Shown here in pieces: positions 1 through 5,128 of a stretch of 5,222 nt of DNA; position 1 is the first letter of the stretch, and the number at the start of each line of letters is the position of its first letter. Source of the DNA: Spirochaetaceae bacterium UBA4077 (GTDB lineage Bacteria; Spirochaetota; Spirochaetia; Treponematales; Rectinemataceae). The notes below the pieces were generated by a model that saw nothing but the letters and a program-made list of their open reading frames with translations, did not search any database and had not been told where the DNA came from. The stretch lies in NCBI GenBank assembly GCA_002383375.1, contig DFYR01000042.1, forward strand, positions 542 to 5,763. Reading direction: 5' to 3'. A program made the translations under genes and the position numbers.

Positions 1-18
1 TACGATTGTTTTATCACT

Positions 19-25
19 CCTCCTT
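19..25 (-). promoter_or_regulatory. Consensus Shine-Dalgarno for a minus-strand gene starting at or beyond the left edge
   Basis: The minus strand reads AAGGAGG here, about 60 nt after the regulator's stop codon. No well-spaced start codon follows inside the window. A GTG at 17-15 lies only one base after the motif, which is too close to be a convincing start. The real start probably lies just outside. I see no hairpin terminator between the regulator's stop and this site, so the next gene may be co-transcribed with the regulator. Confidence 0.35.
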
Positions 26-85
26 GAAAGCTTTACAAAAATCATTTTCCAACATGCCAATATAATTTCGACAGGAGAGGGAGTC

Positions 86-3043
86 TTATAATATGGCCGC
101 CTTAACCGCACTCTCGTAATTGAGATAAAGTCCCTCGATCCATTTTTTGTTTCCCCTATCCTTCGCCGCCGCGAAATGCGGCGACAGGCTGCTCGGCACC
201 GCATTGGGCTTTTTCCCCGAATCGGCGCAGTGGGCGGAGTATGAGTAGGAGGTAGTCATCCCACCGAGGATTCCGCATGCGCACCCGAGAAGGAGATCAC
301 CCATATCCTCTTCGCCTTTGGATAAATAGGCTATACCGATCTCGCCGATCAGATAGGCGACATCACCTCGATCTCCCAACTTATAAAAAATGGCGCAGGA
401 GGCTCTCAAGCGTTCAAGCGCGTCTTCATACCTTCCTGCCTTTATTTCCGCCATTCCCAGGCCTTCAAGCGACCAGGCTTTCATGAGTTCCTCACCAACT
501 TCTTCGAAAACGTTGAGCGATTCCTTGTAACAGGATATCGCCGTTTCGACGCCACCGTTCTCCCGATAATAGTCGCCTAATCCCTGGAACGCGTGCGCTT
601 CTAGCCAGGGATCCTCCACATGCCGAGCTATGAGTAAGATTTCCTCTAGTCCGGCCAGGTGCGTATCGTCCACTTTCTTTCCGCCTGTATTCGCATAAAG
701 CCAGATCAAGGCCGCGGCAATTCTCGCAGGATCGCCGGAAGCTCTCGAAATGGCCAGTCCCTCTCTGCAATGGGCAAAACCTTCTGAATGCCTGCCTAAC
801 CAACGCTCAGCCAAACCGAGTTCGGAAAGCGCCCTCGCAAGACCTTCGTCGTCTCCCGATTGCCTCAACAGGCTGACGGATTGTTCATAAGCTCTTATAG
901 CTCCCATCCAATCACCATGGAGTAAAGCAAGCCACGCTTGCGCGCGAAAGCTTCGACCCATGAGCACTGGGTAGTTTATGGCATCAGGATGTGCTAGGGC
1001 TGCCTCGAATGCCGCTCGGCCTTCCCCATATCGTCCGGAGCGATACCAAAACCACTCGAGGCTTTCGATGAGGCTTAGCTGATCCTCGATTCGGCCACAG
1101 GCTCCAAGCCATTCCATGGCAGCCTTCATGTTGGCGTATTCTTCTTCAAGCTGTTCCAGGGCCTGTCGTTGCCTGGTTCCGTGAAGCAACAGGGCGAGAC
1201 TACGGGCTTTGGAAAGAAAATAATCAGCATGACGATTCCTGGCCTTCGCAGCGCCTCCGCTCATTTCCAGCCTTTCATAAGCGAACTCCCTGATAACCTC
1301 GGGAAGGTAAAACCTGGATCGACCAGCAGTCTCGGTTCGCGCGACAAGTCGCCATTCGACTAAAGACTCGAGAAATTCGCTCAAACCTCCATTTCCTGCC
1401 GGATCGCAAACTAGTCCTGCTGTTTCGTGATCAAAGCCGCCGGAAAAAACCGACAGCTGCTGAAGAAAGTGGCGTTCTCCTTTCTCGAGAAGGTCCCAAC
1501 TCCAGGCGATAGCCGCATGAAGGGAGCGGTGACGTTCAGGCCTGATCGTCTCCATTCCACTCACGACCTTAGTCGATTTTTGAATTCTAAGATCCAATTC
1601 TTCAAGGCTGAATGCGACAAGCCTGGAAGCCGCCAACTCTAGGGCTAGAGGAAGGCCCTCGAGTCTTGCGCAAATTCTTGCAGCCTTCGGTATTTCAAGT
1701 TCAGTGAATAATATCGAAGACCTCGCCGACCTTGCCCGTTCCATGAACAGAAGGAGGGCGGGATAGTGTTCTCCGTCTTCTATCTTGCAATCTTCAGGAA
1801 TTTTCGGCACAGCCAAGGGTGCGAGCGGAAATTCGTCTTCGCTTTCCAGGCCCAGAGCAATCCTGCTAGTCCCGAGGAATACTATATCAGAGCAGAGGTA
1901 TTCCAGGCGCTTGATCTCAATTGAAGCATCGCGTACCTGTTCGAGGTTGTCGAGGACGACAAGCATCCTCTTATGACATAGTGTGGTGGCAACTCTTGAA
2001 AAAAGACTTTCGCCTTCGGTGGATCGACGTCCAAGTCCAAGCGCAGCGGCAAGCTCCGAGAGAACCAAGGCGGGATCCCTAATCGCCGACAAGTCCACGA
2101 AGACCGAGCCGTCGGGAAAGCCTGATCCAGGACTGGCGGCGATCGCCTTGGCAAGGCAAGTCTTGCCTACGCCGCCTGGACCTGTAATGGTGTGAATTCT
2201 TTTAAATCGTGCACCAAGGCGCGTTCGCAGCATGCTTTCATCTTTTTCCCTTCCGATCAGCACAAGAGTAGCCACATTCTTTGAGTAAGAAAATTCTTTT
2301 TTCAGTATATGAAAAGCGAGGTCCGGACTTGCGCCTAATTCTTTAGCTACAAAGGCCTCCCAAACTCTGAAGCTTTCTTCAGCCGCTGCCTTTTTCCCCT
2401 GTGCAGCGAGAATCCGAAAAAGGCAAAGTCGAGCTTGTTCATCATATGGATCGAGTTCGATCCAGCGATGCGCGGCATCGATGGCTTTTTCGGTTTTTTT
2501 TATTTCGCTATACCAGTACGTAAGTCGCTGGACGACCGAGATCTCTGCTTCCGAGATGCGGTTAGCCATCGTGCTTTGCCAATTATCGAATTCAGGGCAT
2601 CCGGTAAGAGAAAATCCCTGCATGAAAGAACCTTTTCCCAACGCCGCAGCCTCGATGAGAAGTGGGGCGCAGCAGTCGCATGCCGATTCTAAACCATGGG
2701 ATCGACATTCTCCTGCGGCTTCGAGAAGCTTCACTGCATCTACAAAGACAATCCCGGAAACAAATCGGGCATGGTCGCGATCGCATGCAATAAGCTCGGA
2801 GCTGAAGTTTACCGCAATATCGAGAAGGCTGGAGCGAAGATTAGCCCTAGCCGAGCTCTGAGCGCATTCAGGCCAGAGCATGGCGGCAAGAGTATCTCGC
2901 GCATGCTCCCCTGGTTCGAGCGCCAGGTATGCCAGGAGAGCGATGGATTTTCGTCTCGACAGATGGACCAGAGACTCTCCCGATCTGAGCGAAGACGATC
3001 CGAGCAAGGAAAGGGAGAGCTGATGCCCCACCGACTTACTCAT
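86..3043 (-). CDS. AfsR/SARP-like BTAD transcriptional regulator with NB-ARC (STAND) ATPase and TPR domains
   Basis: Complete 985-residue cytoplasmic regulator. Residues ~8-95 form an OmpR/SARP-type winged helix, with the typical stretch LSRRKSIALLAYLAL and then LAAMLWPE..AQSSARANLR. Residues ~97-250 are the BTAD helical domain. Residues ~258-500 are an NB-ARC-like ATPase: Walker A GPGGVGKT (288-295), Walker B LVVLDN (361-366), GTSR (391-394) and GLPLAL (463-468). A winged-helix/linker segment follows (RHRSLHAAIAWSWDLL, 504-519). Several TPRs occupy ~660-918. The C-terminal W-x-EG...E-x-AV pattern (968-980) resembles the usual end of this family, so the protein looks full length. Family knowledge: such STAND activators bind DNA through the N-terminus, switch on nucleotide binding, and sense a ligand or partner through the TPRs. 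The ATG is preceded only by a weak AAAGG 12 nt upstream (3056-3060). The gene is divergent from the secreted SnoaL-like pair, its probable target (inference). The ligand is unknown. Confidence 0.93.
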   Translation of the reverse strand: MSKSVGHQLSLSLLGSSSLRSGESLVHLSRRKSIALLAYLALEPGEHARDTLAAMLWPECAQSSARANLRSSLLDIAVNFSSELIACDRDHARFVSGIVFVDAVKLLEAAGECRSHGLESACDCCAPLLIEAAALGKGSFMQGFSLTGCPEFDNWQSTMANRISEAEISVVQRLTYWYSEIKKTEKAIDAAHRWIELDPYDEQARLCLFRILAAQGKKAAAEESFRVWEAFVAKELGASPDLAFHILKKEFSYSKNVATLVLIGREKDESMLRTRLGARFKRIHTITGPGGVGKTCLAKAIAASPGSGFPDGSVFVDLSAIRDPALVLSELAAALGLGRRSTEGESLFSRVATTLCHKRMLVVLDNLEQVRDASIEIKRLEYLCSDIVFLGTSRIALGLESEDEFPLAPLAVPKIPEDCKIEDGEHYPALLLFMERARSARSSILFTELEIPKAARICARLEGLPLALELAASRLVAFSLEELDLRIQKSTKVVSGMETIRPERHRSLHAAIAWSWDLLEKGERHFLQQLSVFSGGFDHETAGLVCDPAGNGGLSEFLESLVEWRLVARTETAGRSRFYLPEVIREFAYERLEMSGGAAKARNRHADYFLSKARSLALLLHGTRQRQALEQLEEEYANMKAAMEWLGACGRIEDQLSLIESLEWFWYRSGRYGEGRAAFEAALAHPDAINYPVLMGRSFRAQAWLALLHGDWMGAIRAYEQSVSLLRQSGDDEGLARALSELGLAERWLGRHSEGFAHCREGLAISRASGDPARIAAALIWLYANTGGKKVDDTHLAGLEEILLIARHVEDPWLEAHAFQGLGDYYRENGGVETAISCYKESLNVFEEVGEELMKAWSLEGLGMAEIKAGRYEDALERLRASCAIFYKLGDRGDVAYLIGEIGIAYLSKGEEDMGDLLLGCACGILGGMTTSYSYSAHCADSGKKPNAVPSSLSPHFAAAKDRGNKKWIEGLYLNYESAVKAAIL

Positions 3044-3066
3044 ATATTATTTTGACCTTTTGTTCT

Positions 3067-3095
3067 ATTTTCTCACTTTTGAAACGGTTTTGCAA
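3067..3095 (-). promoter_or_regulatory. Weak candidate promoter of the BTAD regulator gene
   Basis: On the minus strand, TTGCAA (3095-3090) and GAAAAT (3072-3067) are separated by 17 bp. Each matches the sigma-70 consensus at four of six positions. A start near 3060 would leave a very short leader with the AAAGG motif at its 5' end. The elements overlap the heptamer repeats, so a protein bound there could also repress this promoter (inference). Confidence 0.22.
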
Positions 3096-3119
3096 CGCCT
3101 CAATCCTACAATCGAAACG
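3080..3119 (+). promoter_or_regulatory. Putative SARP-type operator: heptamer direct repeats in 11-bp register
   Basis: Three related heptamers lie at 3080-3086 (TGAAACG), 3091-3097 (TGCAACG) and 3113-3119 (CGAAACG). The first two are separated by exactly 4 bp, giving an 11-bp period. The third is two periods further on, with a non-matching unit between. Streptomyces SARP and AfsR proteins are known to bind heptamer direct repeats of 11-bp period placed where the -35 box would be. The adjacent divergent gene encodes a protein with a SARP-like DNA-binding and BTAD region, so it is the natural candidate to bind here. Binding is inferred from spacing and context only. Confidence 0.5.
3107..3112 (+). 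promoter_or_regulatory. Putative -10 element of the SnoaL-like gene pair
   Basis: TACAAT matches the sigma-70 -10 consensus at five of six positions. No -35 box lies at a normal distance; the nearest, TTGAAA at 3079-3084, is 22 bp away. The second heptamer repeat ends 9 bp upstream, close to the roughly 8-bp distance known for SARP-activated promoters. Transcription would start near 3119, leaving a leader of about 78 nt that contains the 3152-3172 hairpin. Confidence 0.4.
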
Positions 3120-3151
3120 CGGCCCGAGGGAGGACGAGCTCTCCTCGCCGC

Positions 3152-3172
3152 CGCGGATTAGAAATATCCGCG
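3152..3172 (+). repeat. GC-rich inverted repeat in the leader of the SnoaL-like gene pair
   Basis: CGCGGAT (3152-3158) and ATCCGCG (3166-3172) are perfect 7-bp arms around a 7-nt loop. The repeat lies 12 nt before the AGGAGG ribosome-binding site. There is no T-run, so it is not an intrinsic terminator. It could be an operator for a dimeric repressor or a 5'-UTR hairpin affecting mRNA stability or translation. Confidence 0.5.
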
Positions 3173-3184
3173 AAGTTGGGTACC

Positions 3185-3190
3185 AGGAGG
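3185..3190 (+). promoter_or_regulatory. Ribosome-binding site of the first SnoaL-like gene
   Basis: AGGAGG lies 6 nt before the ATG at 3197. This selects that ATG over the in-frame TTG at 3176, which lies upstream of the motif. The ATG start also places Lys-Arg directly before the hydrophobic signal-peptide core. Confidence 0.85.
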
Positions 3191-3196
3191 ATCAGA

Positions 3197-3682
3197 ATGA
3201 AACGATGCCTGATATTTGCCGCACTCTTGCTGGCATTCGCGACTGTTACATCGGCCTATCCCGGCATTGGGAAGCTGAGCATGGACCAGACTGCGATAGC
3301 GGCGATTTTCGAAGGCTACGCAAAATATGCTGCGGCCTGCGACGTCGAAGGCTTTATGTCCATCTGGGACGTTGATGGAATCAAGATGGCGCACGGAAAA
3401 CCCGCAGTAATAGGAAAAGCAAACATCTATGAACAGACCAAGAAAAATTTCGATGGAACTAGGGGTAAATTCGACAAGGTAATGGAGCTAAATCTGGAAG
3501 AAATCGTTGTGGCGGGCGATTACGCTTTCGCCCGCGGCACGTATATCTCCTCATTGACGCCGAAAAATGGTGGTGCTTCATCGATAACCGATGGCAAGTT
3601 CGTCACTGTTCTTCGCCGGCAAGCGGACGGGTCCTGGCTGATTTATCGAGACATCCCCAACTCTAACGTCCCGACTAAGTAA
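3197..3682 (+). CDS. Secreted SnoaL-like/DUF4440 (NTF2-fold) protein, first of a tandem pair
   Basis: 161 residues. The N-terminus is a classical Sec signal peptide: MKR, a hydrophobic core (residues 5-15) and a probable cleavage after TSA (18-20). There is no lipobox cysteine, so the protein is probably exported to the periplasm or outside. The rest (~33-155) looks like a SnoaL-like/DUF4440 cone-shaped domain: helix with FMSIWDVDGI (53-62), the G-x-x-x-I segment (VIGKANI, 71-77), EIVVAGDYAFARGTY (102-116), and a final strand RRQADGSWLIYRD (140-152). The family includes polyketide cyclases, isomerases and many uncharacterised proteins, so no reaction can be assigned. The product of the following gene is a clear paralogue, with 21 nt between the two reading frames, so they probably form an operon. 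Confidence 0.85.
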   Translation: MKRCLIFAALLLAFATVTSAYPGIGKLSMDQTAIAAIFEGYAKYAAACDVEGFMSIWDVDGIKMAHGKPAVIGKANIYEQTKKNFDGTRGKFDKVMELNLEEIVVAGDYAFARGTYISSLTPKNGGASSITDGKFVTVLRRQADGSWLIYRDIPNSNVPTK

Positions 3683-3688
3683 GTCGGG
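3670..3688 (+). repeat. Intercistronic hairpin spanning the first SnoaL-like stop codon
   Basis: CCCGACT (3670-3676) and AGTCGGG (3682-3688) are perfect 7-bp arms with the loop AAGTA, which contains most of the TAA stop. The bases after it are A- and G-rich rather than T-rich, so it is not an intrinsic terminator. It ends just before the AAAGGA ribosome-binding site of the next gene (3691-3696). It may tune translation or mRNA stability between the two cistrons (inference). Confidence 0.5.
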
Positions 3689-3703
3689 AAAAAGGAAAGG
3701 ACA

Positions 3704-4174
3704 ATGAAAAAGATACTCTCGTCAACTATATTCTGCTTACTCATGCTTGCCGCAGTTCAATCCCAAACCATGACCACTGCTCCCCGGACTCCCGACGAAC
3801 AAGCACTCTCCATGGTGCTATCCTCCTACGCCGATACAGTCAATGCAGGCGATCCAGAAGCCTGGATAAGCCTCTGGGACACAGATGGCATCCAGCTGCC
3901 TCAAGGCGCACCCATGAACGTCGGACGGTCCGCCATCTGGAAAGCAAACAAGGATAGCTTCGGCGCTATAGAGATGAAGTATTCCATCATCCAGAACGAG
4001 ATCGTGGTTTTCGGCGAGTACGGCTATGTCCGTGGAACCTATTCCTATACGTTTAAACCAACGATCGACTCCAAGCCTATTGCATTTGCAGGTAAATACC
4101 TGACCATCTGTCGCAGGCAGTCGGACGGGACGTGGCGGATCTATCGTGACACCTTCAATGCGGATGCGCCTTGA
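3704..4174 (+). CDS. Secreted SnoaL-like/DUF4440 (NTF2-fold) protein, second of a tandem pair
   Basis: 156 residues with a signal peptide (MKK, hydrophobic core ~8-18, probable cleavage near VQS, 18-20). AAAGGA at 3691-3696 sits 7 nt before the ATG. It aligns with the preceding protein along the whole mature domain, by eye about a third to two fifths identical. Shared elements include W-D-x-DGI (58-63), P..x-G-x-x-x-I, EIVVFGEYGYVRGTY (99-113) and RRQSDGTWRIYRD (137-149). The pair therefore arose by an old tandem duplication. The first protein has a few extra residues between the I-helix and the middle strands. A heterodimer is possible, because NTF2-fold proteins often dimerise. The substrate or ligand is unknown. 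Confidence 0.85.
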   Translation: MKKILSSTIFCLLMLAAVQSQTMTTAPRTPDEQALSMVLSSYADTVNAGDPEAWISLWDTDGIQLPQGAPMNVGRSAIWKANKDSFGAIEMKYSIIQNEIVVFGEYGYVRGTYSYTFKPTIDSKPIAFAGKYLTICRRQSDGTWRIYRDTFNADAP

Positions 4175-4312
4175 AAATCGAATAGGGGTCGTGGTTCTTG
4201 GCTACCGAAATTCGCTGCCAATCAGACAGCTTCGGTCGCCGAGGACCGCCCGCCAGATAGAGTTATACGGCGCCGTTTCGCGCTGCCTAGACAATCCTGA
4301 ATAAGGATAAAA

Positions 4313-4318
4313 AAAGGA
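4313..4318 (+). promoter_or_regulatory. Ribosome-binding site of the 82-residue ORF
   Basis: AAAGGA lies 6 nt before the ATG at 4325, in an A-rich leader. It is the main reason to take the small ORF as a real gene. The 150 bp between the second SnoaL-like gene and this ORF hold only a 10-bp palindrome (ACGGCGCCGT, 4267-4276) and a weak 5-bp hairpin (4233-4248), with no convincing terminator or promoter. Confidence 0.5.
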
Positions 4319-4324
4319 AAAATT

Positions 4325-4573
4325 ATGGAAGTCCTACTTCCGGATATGAGGCGCGCACTGCATTCGTTCCTGTCGACAATGAGCACAATTCTAGGCAAAT
4401 CTATGCACGGAGCAGATTCTCCGGCCAAAAAGGCGCGCAGCTACAGGGCTATCGGTAATGCACAGGCCATGCGCGATATCTACGGCCAGGCTGGGAAAGT
4501 CGATATTCACTCCTCCAAAGAAATGGTGAAATTTTACAGGGGAATGTCTTTCGGTAAAGATAAGCCCTTATAA
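4325..4573 (+). CDS. Small basic protein of unknown function (82 residues)
   Basis: I do not recognise this protein. It has 14 Lys/Arg against 7 Asp/Glu, so it is strongly basic. It shows no signal peptide or transmembrane segment. An amphipathic stretch at residues ~8-25 is followed by a Lys/Arg-rich middle (35-50) and an aromatic FYRGMSF motif near the end (70-76). Support is the well-spaced ribosome-binding site and its position in the same direction as the SnoaL-like pair. It could belong to that unit or be transcribed separately. It could also be the stub of a longer lost gene, since the DNA just to the right is visibly decayed. The overlapping minus-strand frame (4222-4428) has no comparable support. 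Confidence 0.5.
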   Translation: MEVLLPDMRRALHSFLSTMSTILGKSMHGADSPAKKARSYRAIGNAQAMRDIYGQAGKVDIHSSKEMVKFYRGMSFGKDKPL

Positions 4574-4605
4574 GAAACTTTTTAAAATTCCAAGCTTTAA
4601 AAATA

Positions 4606-4629
4606 AATACGTATTATCAAGTCTTGATA
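4606..4629. repeat. Two adjacent palindromes in the AT-rich gap
   Basis: AATACGTATT (4606-4615) is a perfect 10-bp palindrome centred on CG. It shares its final T with an inverted repeat, TATCAAG (4615-4621) and CTTGATA (4623-4629), around a single T. They lie between the small ORF and the converging GH2 remnant. No classical terminator is evident in the gap (4574-4663). They could be protein-binding sites or chance in AT-rich DNA. Confidence 0.3.
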
Positions 4630-4663
4630 TGAACATATGATTTTTTGGCGAGCTTGTTAGTGT

Positions 4664-4951
4664 TCAACGCAGGCCGTTGGCGGCCTTCACTCCATCCGCA
4701 TTGACCTTGAATTTCCTGTCGAAACTTAAAAGCCCGTTCACTTCGGCGCCCACATCATAGAGCTGCGTGTAGCAATATCCGCAGAACAAACCAGATTCCA
4801 CAATGTCGCGCGTATATTCCTCGATGCTCTCGATCACGGCGTCCTTGCGCTCAGTGTCGTACCAGCCGAATCCGCCATATTCGCTCAGGAACAGCGGCAC
4901 ATCGGGCCGAGCGGCGGACGCCTCGAGGAATATCGGGCGCGAGATACTGTG
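4664..4951 (-). pseudogene. C-terminal remnant of a glycoside hydrolase family 2 enzyme (beta-galactosidase/glucuronidase type)
   Basis: About 95 codons remain open from just after an in-frame TAA (4954-4952) to the TGA at 4666-4664. The segment FLSEYGGFGWY, then YTRDIVESGLFCGYCYTQLYDV, then EVNGLLSFDRK, is typical of the last part of the GH2 TIM barrel, ending in the usual K-V-N/D tail. Complete enzymes are several hundred residues longer. The sugar-binding domains, the immunoglobulin-like domain and most of the barrel, including the acid/base region, are missing. The only internal start is a GTG at 4900 without a ribosome-binding site. The sequence upstream of about 4941 belongs to a LacI-type gene in another frame, so this is a truncated, almost certainly inactive relic. 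Confidence 0.88.
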
Positions 4952-5037
4952 TTAATAGAGTATCCGCTCTTTCTTGCCAGTTCCTTCAATGATGTCTTCA
5001 TACTATTAACGTTAATATTTTCATTCGCATTTTTCAT
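4885..5037 (-). pseudogene. N-terminal remnant of a LacI-family regulator, truncated inside its helix-turn-helix
   Basis: This minus-strand frame runs from ATG 5037 (or the in-frame ATG at 5001) to a TGA at 4887-4885, 50 codons. After the second ATG it reads SLKELARKSGYSINTVSRA, the LacI-family HTH, where the usual form is TLKDIAKLAGVS.NTVSRAL. Homology stops after Ala34 (codon 4938-4936). The remaining 16 codons are GH2 DNA read in the wrong frame. The hinge helix and the whole effector-binding core are gone, so it cannot be a functional regulator. A possible minus-strand promoter lies upstream (TTGTCT 5082-5077, 16 bp, TATAAA 5060-5055), but neither start has a good ribosome-binding site. 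Confidence 0.75.
5004..5017. promoter_or_regulatory. 14-bp CG-centred palindrome, possible LacI-family operator
   Basis: TATTAACGTTAATA is a perfect palindrome ending 2 bp before the second ATG of the LacI-type remnant. LacI-family proteins typically bind such palindromes with a central CG, often next to their own gene. Autoregulation by the now broken regulator is an inference; if 5037 is the true start, the site lies within the coding frame. Confidence 0.4.
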
Positions 5038-5082
5038 ACCCGCAATGTCTATTTTTTATAATGAGCCTTAGTATTAAGACAA

Positions 5083-5116
5083 AAAAGCCCCGCCTGATAG
5101 GCGGGGCTTTTGTTTT
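5083..5116 (-). terminator. Strong intrinsic terminator, bidirectional
   Basis: AAAAGCCCCGCC (5083-5094) pairs perfectly with GGCGGGGCTTTT (5100-5111) around the loop TGATA. On the minus strand six Ts follow the GC stem (5086-5081), and on the plus strand TTTTGTTTT follows. The stem begins 17 nt after the stop codon at 5129, so it chiefly ends the minus-strand gene at the right edge. Confidence 0.92.
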
Positions 5117-5128
5117 CGCGAGATAAAA

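Noticed and set aside
2481..2861. Plus-strand open frames inside the regulator gene (also 2696-3055 and others)
   Set aside because: They are antisense to a full-length, well-supported multidomain protein, have no recognisable domains and no ribosome-binding sites.
3079..3112. Ordinary sigma-70 promoter TTGAAA...TACAAT
   Set aside because: The spacer is 22 bp, well outside the usual 16-18 bp. The SARP-type reading of the same region fits better.
3125..3141. Repeated CGAG at 3125 and 3135 as a further operator
   Set aside because: The period is 10 bp rather than 11 and only four bases match in a GC-rich stretch, so it is not convincing.
3176..3196. Upstream TTG start for the first SnoaL-like gene
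   Set aside because: It adds seven residues before MKR, lies upstream of the AGGAGG motif, has no ribosome-binding site of its own, and would spoil the signal peptide.
4222..4428. Minus-strand 68-codon frame opposite the small ORF
   Set aside because: It has no ribosome-binding site and low-quality sequence, and it overlaps the better supported plus-strand ORF and its leader.
4579..4603. Inverted repeat TTTTTAAA/TTTAAAAA after the small ORF as a terminator
   Set aside because: The stem contains only A-T pairs around a 9-nt loop and lacks a clean T-run, so it would be unstable. It is probably a by-product of AT richness.
4951..5010. Inverted repeat GTTAATAG (4951-4958) / CTATTAAC (5003-5010) as ends of a mobile element
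   Set aside because: The enclosed ~45 bp encode the LacI HTH, there is no target duplication or transposase, and one arm is part of the palindrome already described. A chance match is more likely.
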